DNA of 64,000 bases from TMED88 sp964515335. Its GTDB lineage: Bacteria > Myxococcota_A > UBA9160 > UBA4427. The DNA is taken from the NCBI GenBank assembly GCA_964515335.1, contig CAZETS010000002.1, positions 1 to 64,000 on the forward strand, written 5' to 3'. Below, in pieces: positions 38,217 to 46,858 of this stretch. Made by a program: the position numbers and the translations under genes. How positions within the stretch are numbered: the first letter of the stretch is position 1; every line of letters starts with the position of its first letter. Under the pieces are notes generated by a model that did no database searches, had not been told where the DNA came from, and was given only the letters and a program-made list of their open reading frames with translations.

Positions 38217-39922
38217 ATCAGCGCGCGGGCGTGGCGGCGCGTCGCCTCGGTGACGTCCTCGCCTGCCGCCATGCGGGCGATCTCCTCGACGCGGGCCTGC
38301 TCGTCGAGGTGCGTGATGCGCGTACGAGTGCGGCCCCTGCGGGCGCTCTTCTCGACCCGGAAGTGGCGATCCGCGAAGGCCGCGATCTGGGGCAGGTGTG
38401 TGATGCAGAGCACCTGGTGGCTCGCGGAAAGCTCGGCCAGCGCGCGCCCGACCCGTTCGGCGACGCGACCGCCCACTCCCGCATCCACCTCGTCGAACAC
38501 CAGCACCATGCCGGGGCCCGCGCGCCGCAGCGCGTTCTTGATCGCCAGGAACACACGCGACAGCTCGCCACCCGAGGCGACCCGGCGAAGCGAACGCGGC
38601 GACTCGCCTGGATTGGCCGTGAAACGGAATTCGGGCACCTCGGAGCCGCCCGGACCCGCTACCGCTCCCTCCGGCCAGCCGCTCGTCTGCGTGGGTGCAT
38701 CCAGGGCGACGGCAAAGCTCGCCTCGGGCATCGCGAGTTCGTGCAGACCCGACTCGACGGCAGCGGAGAGCTTCTTTGCGGCACGGCGTCGCGCCCGCGT
38801 CAGCGTGCTCGCCGCCGAAGCGAGGGCGGCCACGTGCTCGTCGCGAGCGGCCGCCAGCGACTCGATCCGCGCGTCGGCTCCGAGGGTCTCGTCGAGGCTC
38901 GCGGCCAGGGTGTCGCGGGTGGCGAAGATCTCGTCCTCGTCGCGCCCGTACTTGCGCCGCAGCTTCTCGATGGCGCCGATGCGCTCGTCGAGCCGCGTCA
39001 GCGCCTCGGGGTCGGCCTCGATGCGGTCGACGTACCGCTCGAGCTCGCGCGCGGCGTCGAAGACCTCGTCGGAGACCACGCGCAGCCGCGCCACCCAGTC
39101 GCCCTGGGCCGGATCCATGCGCGCCATCTCCTCGCCGGCGCGCACCGCGGCCACCAGGGCATCGGCCGCGCTCGACGCCTCCCCCGCCTCGTCGCCCCGC
39201 AAGGCCAGGAGCGCCGCCGTCCCCTCGCGCCTCAACGCGTCGGCGTGGGCGAGCCGGGCGTGCTCGCTCTCGATCCCTGCGAGTTCGCCGCGCTCGAGGC
39301 CCACGGCGTCGATCTCCGCGAGTTGATGAGCGACGAAGTCGCGCTGTCGCTCGCGCTCGGCCGCCTCACCACGCAGTCGCGAGAGCTCCTCGTCGAGCGC
39401 CCGCAGCGACTCGAAGGCCTCGGCGACGGCCGCGCGCCGCGCCTGCAGGCCCGCCGACTCGTCGAGCAGCCAGCCGTGGGTCTCCGGTCGCAGCAGCGAC
39501 TGGGAAGAGTGCTGGCTCGACACCTCGACCCGGCCCGTGAACAGCTCGGCGAGCGTCGACACGGGGACGAGCTGTCCACCGACCCGCGCCCGGCTGCGAC
39601 CGGTGGAGGAGAGCGTGCGCCGCACGACGAGCGCGTGAGCGTCCTCCTCGTTGGGGTCGGCAGCGGCGAGGTCCCGGCCGGCCAGCTCGGCCTCGAGATC
39701 GGGCAGCGACTCGGTCCGGAAGAGCGCCTCGACACCGCCCTGGGCCACTCCCTCGCGGAGCGCACCGGGCTCGGCGCGCGCACCGACCAGCAGCGAGAGG
39801 GCGCCGAGCACGATCGACTTGCCCGCGCCGGTCTCGCCGGTCAGCACGTTGAGGCCCGGGCCGAACTCGAGCTCGGCCTCCTCGACGATCGCCAGGTTCT
39901 CGATCCGCAGGCTCTCGATCAA
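38195..39922 (-). CDS. recN: DNA repair protein RecN
   Basis: A 575-residue SMC-like ATPase for double-strand-break repair. Walker A is GETGAGKSIVLGAL near 32-45, followed by a long coiled coil. The C-terminal half carries a signature with SGGELSR and Walker B LVFDEVDAGVGG. I choose the TTG at 39922, which overlaps the nadK stop (TTGA) and gives MIESLRIENLAIVEE, aligning residue for residue with the E. coli RecN start. A TTG at 39934 would add four residues. The 3' end lies in a tandem duplication. Confidence 0.93.
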   Translation of the reverse strand: MIESLRIENLAIVEEAELEFGPGLNVLTGETGAGKSIVLGALSLLVGARAEPGALREGVAQGGVEALFRTESLPDLEAELAGRDLAAADPNEEDAHALVVRRTLSSTGRSRARVGGQLVPVSTLAELFTGRVEVSSQHSSQSLLRPETHGWLLDESAGLQARRAAVAEAFESLRALDEELSRLRGEAAERERQRDFVAHQLAEIDAVGLERGELAGIESEHARLAHADALRREGTAALLALRGDEAGEASSAADALVAAVRAGEEMARMDPAQGDWVARLRVVSDEVFDAARELERYVDRIEADPEALTRLDERIGAIEKLRRKYGRDEDEIFATRDTLAASLDETLGADARIESLAAARDEHVAALASAASTLTRARRRAAKKLSAAVESGLHELAMPEASFAVALDAPTQTSGWPEGAVAGPGGSEVPEFRFTANPGESPRSLRRVASGGELSRVFLAIKNALRRAGPGMVLVFDEVDAGVGGRVAERVGRALAELSASHQVLCITHLPQIAAFADRHFRVEKSARRGRTRTRITHLDEQARVEEIARMAAGEDVTEATRRHARALIAAAAGA

Positions 39923-40779
39923 CGCTCGCCCCAACGGAGCTTGGCGTGGAGGATCTCGAAGCGGCTCCGGAACGGCGAGCCCACCAGGTCGATCGGATGA
40001 GCCGAGGCGCGCGTCACCACGCGGTCGCCGTCGGCGAGCGTCATGCCCTCCTGACCGTCGACGGTGAGCGCGACCTCCTCGTTGCCGCCGCTCTGGACGA
40101 CGATCTCGATCTCGCTCCCTCGCGGAATCACCAGCGGCCTCTGGGTGAGCGAGTGCGGGCAGATCGGCGTGAGCACGATCGCGTCGAGGCCCGGCAGCAG
40201 CAATGGTCCGCCCGCCGACAGCGAGTAGGCGGTGGAGCCGGTCGGCGTGGCGAGGATCAGGCCATCGGCGTGGTAGGTCGTGACGTGGGCGCCGTCCGCC
40301 CAGGCGTCCAGGTCGATCATGCGCGACAGCGCGGTCTTGGTGATCACGGCGTCGTTCAGCGCCTGATAGGCGCCGAGCTCGTCGCGGCCGCGCACCACCC
40401 GCACGTCGAGCCGCATGCGCGACTCGATCCGCATGTCACCCGACAGCGCCTTCTCGAGCGCGGCGAACAGCTCGTCGATGTTCACCTCGGTGAGGAAGCC
40501 GAGCCGGCCGAGGTTCACACCCAGGATCGGAACCGGCCGGGTCCCGACCGACCGCGCCACCGACAAGAGGGTGCCGTCGCCGCCGAGCACCACCATCAGG
40601 TCGACGTTCGCCGCCAGCGCGTCGCGCGGCTCGGCGTCGACCCCGACGAAGCCGGCGCACTCGGGATCGGCGTGGACCGCGATGCCCCGATCGCGCAGCC
40701 AGGTCGCCAGGGCGACCAGGGTGGACTCGGCCTGGGGCTGGTCCTCCTTCAGGCAGATGCCGATGCTGCGGATCTCCAT
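39919..40779 (-). CDS. nadK: NAD kinase
   Basis: A 286-residue NAD kinase, the source of NADP. VVLGGDGTLLSVAR holds the GGDG catalytic/ATP motif, and ATPTGSTAYSLSAGGPLL the NAD-binding conserved region; LGRLGFLTE and the C-terminal VDGQE are present. The ATG at 40779 starts the family N-terminus. The ribosome site (GGAG, 4 nt away) sits in the last unit of a threefold 10-bp tandem repeat. It heads a coupled nadK-recN pair and is divergent from rarA. Confidence 0.95.
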   Translation of the reverse strand: MEIRSIGICLKEDQPQAESTLVALATWLRDRGIAVHADPECAGFVGVDAEPRDALAANVDLMVVLGGDGTLLSVARSVGTRPVPILGVNLGRLGFLTEVNIDELFAALEKALSGDMRIESRMRLDVRVVRGRDELGAYQALNDAVITKTALSRMIDLDAWADGAHVTTYHADGLILATPTGSTAYSLSAGGPLLLPGLDAIVLTPICPHSLTQRPLVIPRGSEIEIVVQSGGNEEVALTVDGQEGMTLADGDRVVTRASAHPIDLVGSPFRSRFEILHAKLRWGER

Positions 40780-40780
40780 T

Positions 40781-40810
40781 CGCTCCGTTCCGCTCCGTTC
40801 CGCTCCGTCG
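40781..40810. repeat. Three tandem 10-bp repeats at the nadK ribosome-binding site
   Basis: CGCTCCGTTC occurs twice exactly (40781-40790, 40791-40800) and a third copy differs at the last two bases (40801-40810). On the minus strand each unit carries a GGAG core, so three Shine-Dalgarno-like sites stand in series before the nadK ATG. Two of the repeats also lie in the only promoter space between nadK and rarA. Confidence 0.85.
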
Positions 40811-40857
40811 CACGCTGCCCGAGCCCGGCGCCCGGTCCGCAAGGCTACCCTGTCGGG

Positions 40858-42204
40858 ATGGTCCCGGACGAGACGATGGATCTCTTCCCCGCGCGTCCCA
40901 CGCGCCGCCTCGATCCGCACGCCCCGCTCGCGGACCGCATGCGGCCGCGCTGCTTCGACGACATGATCGGACAGGTCGGCCTGGTCGGCGAGGGAAGCGC
41001 CCTGCGCGCCATGGTGGAGGGGGGCGAGATCCCGTCGGTGATCCTCTGGGGCCCGCCCGGCTGCGGCAAGACCACCCTGGCCTGGCTGCTCGCGAGCGCG
41101 CCCGACACGCGCATGGAGCCGCTCTCGGCGGTGGCCGCCGGCGTGAAGGAGATCCGCGAGGCGGTGGAGACGGCGCGGCGCACGGCGCTTCGCACGCTGC
41201 TCTTCATCGACGAGATCCACAGGCTGAACCGCGCCCAGCAGGACGTACTGCTCCCCCACGTCGAGGCCGGCACCGTCACGCTGGTGGGCGCCACCACCGA
41301 GAACCCCTCGTTCAGCGTCAACGCGCCGCTGCTCTCGCGTTGCCGCGTGCTCGCCCTGACGCCGCTCGACGCGGAGGACATCGAGACCCTGCTCGAGCGC
41401 GCGGCCGCGGACGCCGAGCGCGGGCTCGGCGCGAGCGGCATCGGGCTCGCGCCCGAGAGCCGCCGGGCGATCGCCGAGTTCGCCGACGGCGATGCCCGCA
41501 AGGCGCTCGGCCTGCTCGAGGCGGCGACCGCGCTGCATCGCCAGGGCGGCCGCACCGGCTCGACGCTCTCGCCCGAGACCGTCCGCGAGGCCGCGGGCCG
41601 CAAGCTCCTGCTCTACGACCGCGACCGCGAGGAACACTACAACGTGGTGTCCGCGTTCATCAAGAGCCTGCGCGCCAGTGATCCCGATGCGGCCCTCTAC
41701 TACCTCGCCCGGATGATCGGCGCCGGCGAGGACCCCCTCTTCATCGCGAGGCGGCTCCTGATCTTCGCCTCGGAGGACGTCGGCAACGCCGACCCCCACG
41801 CGCTGACCCTCGGCGCCTCGACCCACCAGTCCGTCGAGCGCCTGGGCATGCCCGAAGCGCGCATCGCCCTGGCCCAGGCCACCACCTATCTCGCCTGTGC
41901 GCCCAAGAGCAACGCCGCCTACGCGGCGCTCGGCCGCGCCCAGGCGGCCGTCGAGCGCACGGGCTCGGCGCCGGTGCCGATGCATCTGCGCAACGCCCCG
42001 ACACAGCTGATGAAGGACGTCGGCTACGGGGATGGCTACGTGTACCCGCACGACGAGCCGGACGCCTTCGTGGGCCTGCGCAACCTGCCCGAAGCCGTCG
42101 ACGACGGGCCCTGGTACCAGCCGACCGACCGCGGCGCCGAGACCGAGATCGGCGCGCGCCTGGCCGCCTGGCGCAAGCGGCGCAGCCAAGGCGACGAAGA
42201 CTGA
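40858..42204 (+). CDS. rarA: Replication-associated recombination protein A (RarA/MgsA)
   Basis: A 448-residue AAA+ ATPase acting at stalled replication forks. Walker A is GPPGCGKTT (about 65-73), Walker B LLFIDEIHRLN, sensor 1 GATTENPSF, and the Arg finger lies in LLSRCRV. The C-terminal MgsA domain has YDRDREEHYNVVSAFIKSLRASDPDAALYYLARMI and FASEDVGNADP. The start may be at 40858 or at the in-frame ATG at 40876; neither has a strong ribosome site. It is divergent from nadK, 78 bp apart. Confidence 0.95.
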   Translation: MVPDETMDLFPARPTRRLDPHAPLADRMRPRCFDDMIGQVGLVGEGSALRAMVEGGEIPSVILWGPPGCGKTTLAWLLASAPDTRMEPLSAVAAGVKEIREAVETARRTALRTLLFIDEIHRLNRAQQDVLLPHVEAGTVTLVGATTENPSFSVNAPLLSRCRVLALTPLDAEDIETLLERAAADAERGLGASGIGLAPESRRAIAEFADGDARKALGLLEAATALHRQGGRTGSTLSPETVREAAGRKLLLYDRDREEHYNVVSAFIKSLRASDPDAALYYLARMIGAGEDPLFIARRLLIFASEDVGNADPHALTLGASTHQSVERLGMPEARIALAQATTYLACAPKSNAAYAALGRAQAAVERTGSAPVPMHLRNAPTQLMKDVGYGDGYVYPHDEPDAFVGLRNLPEAVDDGPWYQPTDRGAETEIGARLAAWRKRRSQGDED

Positions 42205-42272
42205 GCGCACGGCCTGCCGGGCGCGCCGGGCAGCGACTCGGGCAGCCACCGCTGGGGCGTTCGACTGCGACG

Positions 42273-42302
42273 TTGACCGCCGGGTCGATCGCCGTGTAGC
42301 GT
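42273..42302 (+). promoter_or_regulatory. Candidate promoter of the PhyH-like gene
   Basis: TTGACC (42273-42278) and TAGCGT (42297-42302) are 18 bp apart, just before the GTG start at 42326. The -10 match is poor (3 of 6). It is the best pair found in the 121-bp gap after rarA, and it would leave a leader of about 15 nt that still includes GAGGA. Confidence 0.3.
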
Positions 42303-42325
42303 GTGCCGACGAGGAACGCTGCACC

Positions 42326-43153
42326 GTGCCGTCAGAAGCCCTCCCGGATCTCTCGGACGACGCCGCGCTCGACGAGGCCCTCGTTCGGGACTATCGCGAG
42401 CACGGTCACGTGCTCGTGCGCGGGCTCGCCAGCGCGGACGAGGTGGCCGCGTATCGACCCGCCCTGCGCACCGCCGGCGCCAAGGGGCGCTACGACCACC
42501 GCCCGCTCGAAGAGCGCGGCACCTACGGCCGGGCGTTCGTGCAGATGTTCAATCTGTGGACCCACGACGCGCGGGCAAAGCGCTTCGTCTACGCGCGTCG
42601 ATTCGCCGGCGTGGCGGCCCGGCTGATGGGCGTGGACGGCGTACGGCTCTACCACGACCAGGCACTCTTCAAGGAACCGGGCGGGGGCCCCACGCCGTGG
42701 CACCAGGACCAGTTCTACTGGCCCCTCGATTCGCCCCACACCATCACCCTCTGGATGCCGCTGGTCCCGATCGACATCGAGATGGGACCGATGGTCTTCG
42801 CCTCGGGCAGCCATCGCCTGGGCGGACTCGGCGACCATGCGATCGGCGAGGCCTCCGAGATCGCCTTCCAGCAGATGGTCGACGAGCGGGGTCTGGCGGT
42901 GACCTCGCCCCCCGCCTACGCGCCCGGCGACGCCACTTTCCATGCCGGCTGGACGCTGCACCGGGCCGGGGGCAACACCACGGACCGCATGCGGGAGGTG
43001 ATGACGATCATCTACTTCGCCGATGACACACGTGTCGGCCCGCTCGACCACCCGGCCCGGCGCTTCGACCGCGACACCTGGCTCTCCGGCTGCGCGCCAG
43101 GCGAACCGGCGGCAGGCCCGCTGAACCCGGTCCTGTATCGCCACACACGTTGA
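42326..43153 (+). CDS. Phytanoyl-CoA dioxygenase (PhyH) family protein
   Basis: A 275-residue Fe(II)/2-oxoglutarate oxygenase of the PhyH family. The iron-binding HxD is in WHQDQFYW (His 126 and Asp 128), the distal His in LHRAGGNTT near 212, and the 2-oxoglutarate Arg about ten residues later in RMREV. The start is GTG at 42326 with GAGGA 10 nt upstream. PhyH enzymes hydroxylate acyl-CoAs at C2 or modify small molecules. The nearby lyase of the HACL/OXC family gives the acyl-CoA reading some support. Confidence 0.85.
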   Translation: MPSEALPDLSDDAALDEALVRDYREHGHVLVRGLASADEVAAYRPALRTAGAKGRYDHRPLEERGTYGRAFVQMFNLWTHDARAKRFVYARRFAGVAARLMGVDGVRLYHDQALFKEPGGGPTPWHQDQFYWPLDSPHTITLWMPLVPIDIEMGPMVFASGSHRLGGLGDHAIGEASEIAFQQMVDERGLAVTSPPAYAPGDATFHAGWTLHRAGGNTTDRMREVMTIIYFADDTRVGPLDHPARRFDRDTWLSGCAPGEPAAGPLNPVLYRHTR

Positions 43154-43163
43154 CTTTCAGGGC

Positions 43164-43480
43164 ATGGACGGCGTCCTCGGTGCGTTGGGGGGGCTCGGCC
43201 TCTTCCTGCTGGGCATGCTCGTCCTGACGGACGGGCTCCGCGTGCTGGCCGGCGACGCGCCGACACGCGCCCTCGCCCGCTTCACCCACAGCCCGGCCTC
43301 CGGCGCGCTGACCGGGGCGACGTCGCCGGACTCGGCCGCATCGACCCGGGACTGCTCGCTCGCGATCCCGAGATCTCGCTGGTCGCCAGCCACTCGCTCT
43401 TCAACGGCATCGGCCTGCTCACCGCGCTGCCCTTCACCGCCGCGTTCACCCGCCTGATGGCGACCCCGCTGCCCGATCGG
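43164..43480 (+). pseudogene. Decayed Na/Pi-cotransporter (NptA/PF02690) remnant
   Basis: The ATG at 43164 opens with LGGLGLFLLGMLVLTDGLRVLAGD and continues to SPASGALTGA, the N-terminus of Na/phosphate cotransporters. After about 52 codons the homology jumps to another frame (from 43319). There it reads SHSLFNGIGLLTALPF and FTRLMATPLPD, matching the later HTLFN-type repeat segment of the same family. The QSSSATT region between is deleted, the frame is shifted, and everything after about 43480 is missing. It lies 10 bp after the PhyH-like gene. Confidence 0.7.
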
Positions 43481-43575
43481 CCGGGGCCGTTCGCGCGCCG
43501 CCCCGACACACCCGCCTCGGCGCCGCACCCGCCGCAGAGCCGCGAGGCGCCGAGGTCGAGCCGGACTGACGCGGG

Positions 43576-44457
43576 TCAGCGCTCGGCGAGCCGCTCGCCC
43601 ACCGCGTCCGCCACGGCCGCCGCGCCGCCCTGCGACATCACGATCGTGTAGTGATTGACGTCGTCCACCGTGGCCCACGCGAAGTCCGGAATACGCGGCG
43701 CCCAGGCCTCGACCTGCTCGACGGGATAGAGCGGATCCGCATCCATCACACCGCGGGGCGCGCGCAGCAGCCGCGCCGGGCACGGCAGCTCGGCCAGCGC
43801 TCGCGGGACGGCGTCGCTCACGAGCTGGCTCTCGGTGTCACCGAGCACCGCCTCCCGGAGCGTGCGCGGCCGCAGTTCGGGCGGCTCGCCGACCAGGTCG
43901 TAGGCGACGTAGCGCTCGATCTTCTCGCTCCACGCGTCGAAGGCGGGGTGCTTGCGCCAGTAGTCGAAGTACGACTCGACGGACGGGAACGTCATGTCGA
44001 GCCGCTCCATGGCGGGGCCGATCACTGCGTGGATCAACTGCTCGGTCGACAGCCCTTCCGGCACCGCGTCCATCAAGGGGAGCCCGCCGTCCACCATCAC
44101 GAGCGCACCCACCCGGCCGGGGTGGAGGGCAGCGGTCACGGCGCCGACGAACCCTCCCATCGAGTGGCCGAGCAGCACGTCGGCCCTCTCCTCGCCGAGG
44201 CGGTCGAGTACGGCCATCAGGTCCGCCGCGTGCACCTCCATCCCCCACGGGCCGGCGACGTCGCGGCTGTGCCCGCGCCCGCGGAGATCGGGCGCCACGA
44301 GCCGCACGCCGCCAGCGAGCGCCTCGGCGACCGACTCGAAGGAGACGTGACTGGCCGTGATGCCGTGGGCGGCCAGCACGACGGGGCCGCTCGTTCCCCA
44401 GACGCGGACGTGGAGGGAGCCCCCTTCGACCGGGACCTCGAGCGATCGGGTGGGCAT
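43576..44457 (-). CDS. Alpha/beta hydrolase
   Basis: A 293-residue alpha/beta hydrolase fold enzyme. The nucleophile elbow is GHSMGG (97-102, Ser99), with the oxyanion-hole HGI near 31, the acid probably in DADPLYP and the catalytic His in VNHYTIV near the C-terminus. GAGGAGG precedes the ATG. It is divergent from the desaturase and its stop faces the Na/Pi remnant. It resembles 2-hydroxymuconate-hydrolase-like or lipase-like esterases; substrate unknown. Confidence 0.9.
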   Translation of the reverse strand: MPTRSLEVPVEGGSLHVRVWGTSGPVVLAAHGITASHVSFESVAEALAGGVRLVAPDLRGRGHSRDVAGPWGMEVHAADLMAVLDRLGEERADVLLGHSMGGFVGAVTAALHPGRVGALVMVDGGLPLMDAVPEGLSTEQLIHAVIGPAMERLDMTFPSVESYFDYWRKHPAFDAWSEKIERYVAYDLVGEPPELRPRTLREAVLGDTESQLVSDAVPRALAELPCPARLLRAPRGVMDADPLYPVEQVEAWAPRIPDFAWATVDDVNHYTIVMSQGGAAAVADAVGERLAER

Positions 44458-44555
44458 GGCCGACTCCTCCTCGGCGGCGAGGGTATCCCCCAGAGGGCGT
44501 CACTTCGAGCCGAGGTCGGCCGATCAGTCCAGCCGGGCGCCGAATATTTCATTTT

Positions 44556-44608
44556 CTGATGCAGGTGACTAGTTGGTGTAATATCGGGATCTCCCGCCGA
44601 GCCGGGAG
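44556..44608 (+). promoter_or_regulatory. AT-rich promoter region and 5'-UTR hairpin of the desaturase gene
   Basis: The stretch around 44541-44590 is one of the most AT-rich in the window. TAATAT (44579-44584) is a good -10; no clear -35 lies 17 bp upstream (CTGATG). Just downstream CTCCCG (44591-44596) and CGGGAG (44603-44608) form a 6-bp hairpin that would be near the 5' end of the mRNA. Confidence 0.4.
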
Positions 44609-44656
44609 CGAGCGCGCGCGAAGCGACGGATGAGAGACGAGGGAGACCCGCCCCGC

Positions 44657-45583
44657 ATGAAGATCACCGACGTCGCGACCCAGGAAGATCTCGCGCGCTT
44701 CACGGCGCGCAACGACTGGACGGCGGTCGGCTACGTGGCCTTCAACTGGGCCGCCGTCGCGGCGATCTTCGCCGGCGTCGCGCTGTGGACCAATCCGCTG
44801 ACGATCCTCGTCGGCATCGCGCTGCTCGGTGGCCGTCAGCTCGGCTTTGCGGCGCTGATGCACGACTGCGGGCATCGCACGCTGTTCTCGAGCAGGCGGG
44901 CAAACGCCTGGGCGGGCCAGTGGCTCTGCGCCTACCCGATCCTCTCGGACGTCCACCGCTACGCGGCCGGTCACCAGCGCCACCACGCGCACGCGGGCAC
45001 ACGCGACGACCCCGACCTGCCCAACTACCACGCCTACCCGATCACGCGCGAGAGCTTCCGCCGCAAGATCGTGCGCGACCTGACCGGCCGCACGGGCTGG
45101 AAGGCGCTGAAGGCGACCTGGCGGCGCGGTCGCGCCGAGTTCGGCAAGGCGCCCTGGAACGGCAACGCACTACTCGGTCACCTGATCGTGAACGGAGCCA
45201 TGTTCGCGGTGCTGACCGCGTTCGGCCGGCCTCTCCTCTACCTGATGTGGCCGGCAGCCTTCATGACGAGCTACATGCTGATCGCGCGGCTACGGCAGGT
45301 GGCCGAGCACGGGGGCGTGCCGGACCTCTTCGACCGCGATCCCCGCCTCAACACGCGCACCACGATCGTGCGCTGGTGGGAGCGGCCCTTCGTCGCCCCC
45401 TTCAACCTGAACTACCACCTCGAGCACCACTTCCACGCGAACGTCCCCTGCTACAACTTGAAGGCCTTCCACGAGTTCCTGGTCGCCCGTGGGGTGTACG
45501 ACGAAACCGAGTTCCCACACGGCTACCGGGAGCTGTTCGCGAAGATGGTGCCCGACCCGGCGCCCGAGCCGAACCACGCCTGA
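44657..45583 (+). CDS. Membrane fatty acid desaturase family protein
   Basis: A 308-residue membrane di-iron desaturase. All three histidine boxes are present: HDCGH (69-73), HQRHH (106-110) and HLEHH near 260. Four membrane helices are predicted around 30-65 and 175-215. The ATG at 44657 has GAGGGAGA about 10 nt before it; an in-frame ATG at 44630 has a poorer site. Members act on acyl lipids, acyl-CoA or carotenoid-like chains. It is followed by a hairpin terminator and convergent with the CoA-transferase gene. Confidence 0.9.
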   Translation: MKITDVATQEDLARFTARNDWTAVGYVAFNWAAVAAIFAGVALWTNPLTILVGIALLGGRQLGFAALMHDCGHRTLFSSRRANAWAGQWLCAYPILSDVHRYAAGHQRHHAHAGTRDDPDLPNYHAYPITRESFRRKIVRDLTGRTGWKALKATWRRGRAEFGKAPWNGNALLGHLIVNGAMFAVLTAFGRPLLYLMWPAAFMTSYMLIARLRQVAEHGGVPDLFDRDPRLNTRTTIVRWWERPFVAPFNLNYHLEHHFHANVPCYNLKAFHEFLVARGVYDETEFPHGYRELFAKMVPDPAPEPNHA

Positions 45584-45594
45584 GGGCGCGCCGC

Positions 45595-45619
45595 GGCCGG
45601 CGGGAGCCGGGAGCCGGCC
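45595..45619. terminator. Probable bidirectional terminator
   Basis: GGCCGGC (45595-45601) and GCCGGCC (45613-45619) form a perfect 7-bp stem with an 11-nt loop. The hairpin lies wholly within the 36-bp gap between the converging desaturase and CoA-transferase stop codons. Confidence 0.5.
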
Positions 45620-46834
45620 TCAGATCACCTCGGCGTCGCGCAGCGCGCTGATCCGAGCCCACTCCCAGCCGAGCGTTTCCATCAGCACCTGCTCGGTGTG
45701 CTGCCCGAGTTCGGGCGCGGGCTCGCGAACCGATCCGGGCGTCTCCGAGAGCCCCACCGGCACGCCGACCATCTGCGTCGGGCCGTGGTTCGGGTGGTCG
45801 AGCTCGACGATGTAGTCGTTGGCGATCACCTGCGGGTCCTGCGGCAGATCGTCGACGTTGTTGACGATCGTGTAGATCAGATCGCTCTCGTCCTCGCGGA
45901 AGAGCTTCAGCCACTCGTCGCGGGTCTTCTTCCCGAAGGCCTCGTCGAGGATCGCCACGCACTCCTCGTTGTTGTCCGCGCGCGCGCTCATCGTCTCGAA
46001 CTTCGGATCGGTGGCGAGCTCGGGCCGGCCGATCAGCCGCGCCACGTCGGGCCAATAGCGATCGGCCTGCAGCATCGCGAGGGCGATCCACTGGTCGTCC
46101 GCGCAGCGATAGTGGTTCCAGAGCACGTTGAAGGCCTGGCTGCGGAAGGTGCGCGGCATCGCGATGCCTGCCATCAGCTTCATCGAGACCGAGAGCCCCT
46201 GCAGGTACGCCATCGAGCCGAGGTGCGAGGCATGCACCTCCTGGCCGATACCGTGCCGCTCGCGAGCCAAGAGGGCAGTCATCACTCCGTAGGCCATCAT
46301 GACCGCGCCCATCTGGTCCGCGATGCCGCCCGCGATCGCGAGGGGCGGCATGCCGGGCTCGCCGGCGGCGTTCATGATGCCCGAGCGCGCGAGGCCGAGG
46401 TGATCGAACGAGGGCTCGCTGCTGTCGGGCCCCTCCGGCCCGTAACCGGTCGCGCTGGCATAGACGAGCCCCGGGTTGATGCTGCTGAGGGCCGCGTAGT
46501 CGAGGCCGATGCGGCCGGCCACGCCCTTGCGGAAGTTCTGCACGAAGACGTCGGCCTTCTCGACCAGCGCGTGCACGACCTCGACACCCTCGGGCTTCTT
46601 CAGGTCGAGGGTGATCGACTTCTTGTTGCGGTTGTTGGCCTCGAAGTACCAGTTGGGCTTGCCGCTGGTGTCCTGGCCGGCCGCGGCCACGATCCAGCGT
46701 CCCGGATCGCCCGTGCCGCGCTGCTCGATCTTGATGACGTCGGCCCCCATGTCGCCGAGCATGGCGGTGCAGACGGGGCCCTGCTGCCAGATCGTCCAGT
46801 CGAGAACGGTGATTCCTTCGAGGGGCTGGGGCAT
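45620..46834 (-). CDS. CaiB/BaiF family (class III) CoA-transferase
   Basis: A 404-residue class III CoA-transferase. It has the N-terminal LEGITVLDWTIWQQGPVCTAMLGDMGADVIKIE, DLKKPEGVEVVHALVEKADVFVQNFRKG, and the catalytic Asp in SFDHLGLARSG near 160. Family members include formyl-CoA:oxalate CoA-transferase. AAGGAAGG lies before the ATG. It starts 24 bp after a ThDP lyase of the OXC/HACL family; the same pairing, frc with oxc, is known in oxalate degradation. Confidence 0.9.
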   Translation of the reverse strand: MPQPLEGITVLDWTIWQQGPVCTAMLGDMGADVIKIEQRGTGDPGRWIVAAAGQDTSGKPNWYFEANNRNKKSITLDLKKPEGVEVVHALVEKADVFVQNFRKGVAGRIGLDYAALSSINPGLVYASATGYGPEGPDSSEPSFDHLGLARSGIMNAAGEPGMPPLAIAGGIADQMGAVMMAYGVMTALLARERHGIGQEVHASHLGSMAYLQGLSVSMKLMAGIAMPRTFRSQAFNVLWNHYRCADDQWIALAMLQADRYWPDVARLIGRPELATDPKFETMSARADNNEECVAILDEAFGKKTRDEWLKLFREDESDLIYTIVNNVDDLPQDPQVIANDYIVELDHPNHGPTQMVGVPVGLSETPGSVREPAPELGQHTEQVLMETLGWEWARISALRDAEVI

Positions 46835-46858
46835 GGGATCCTTCCTTGAAGAGTTTCG

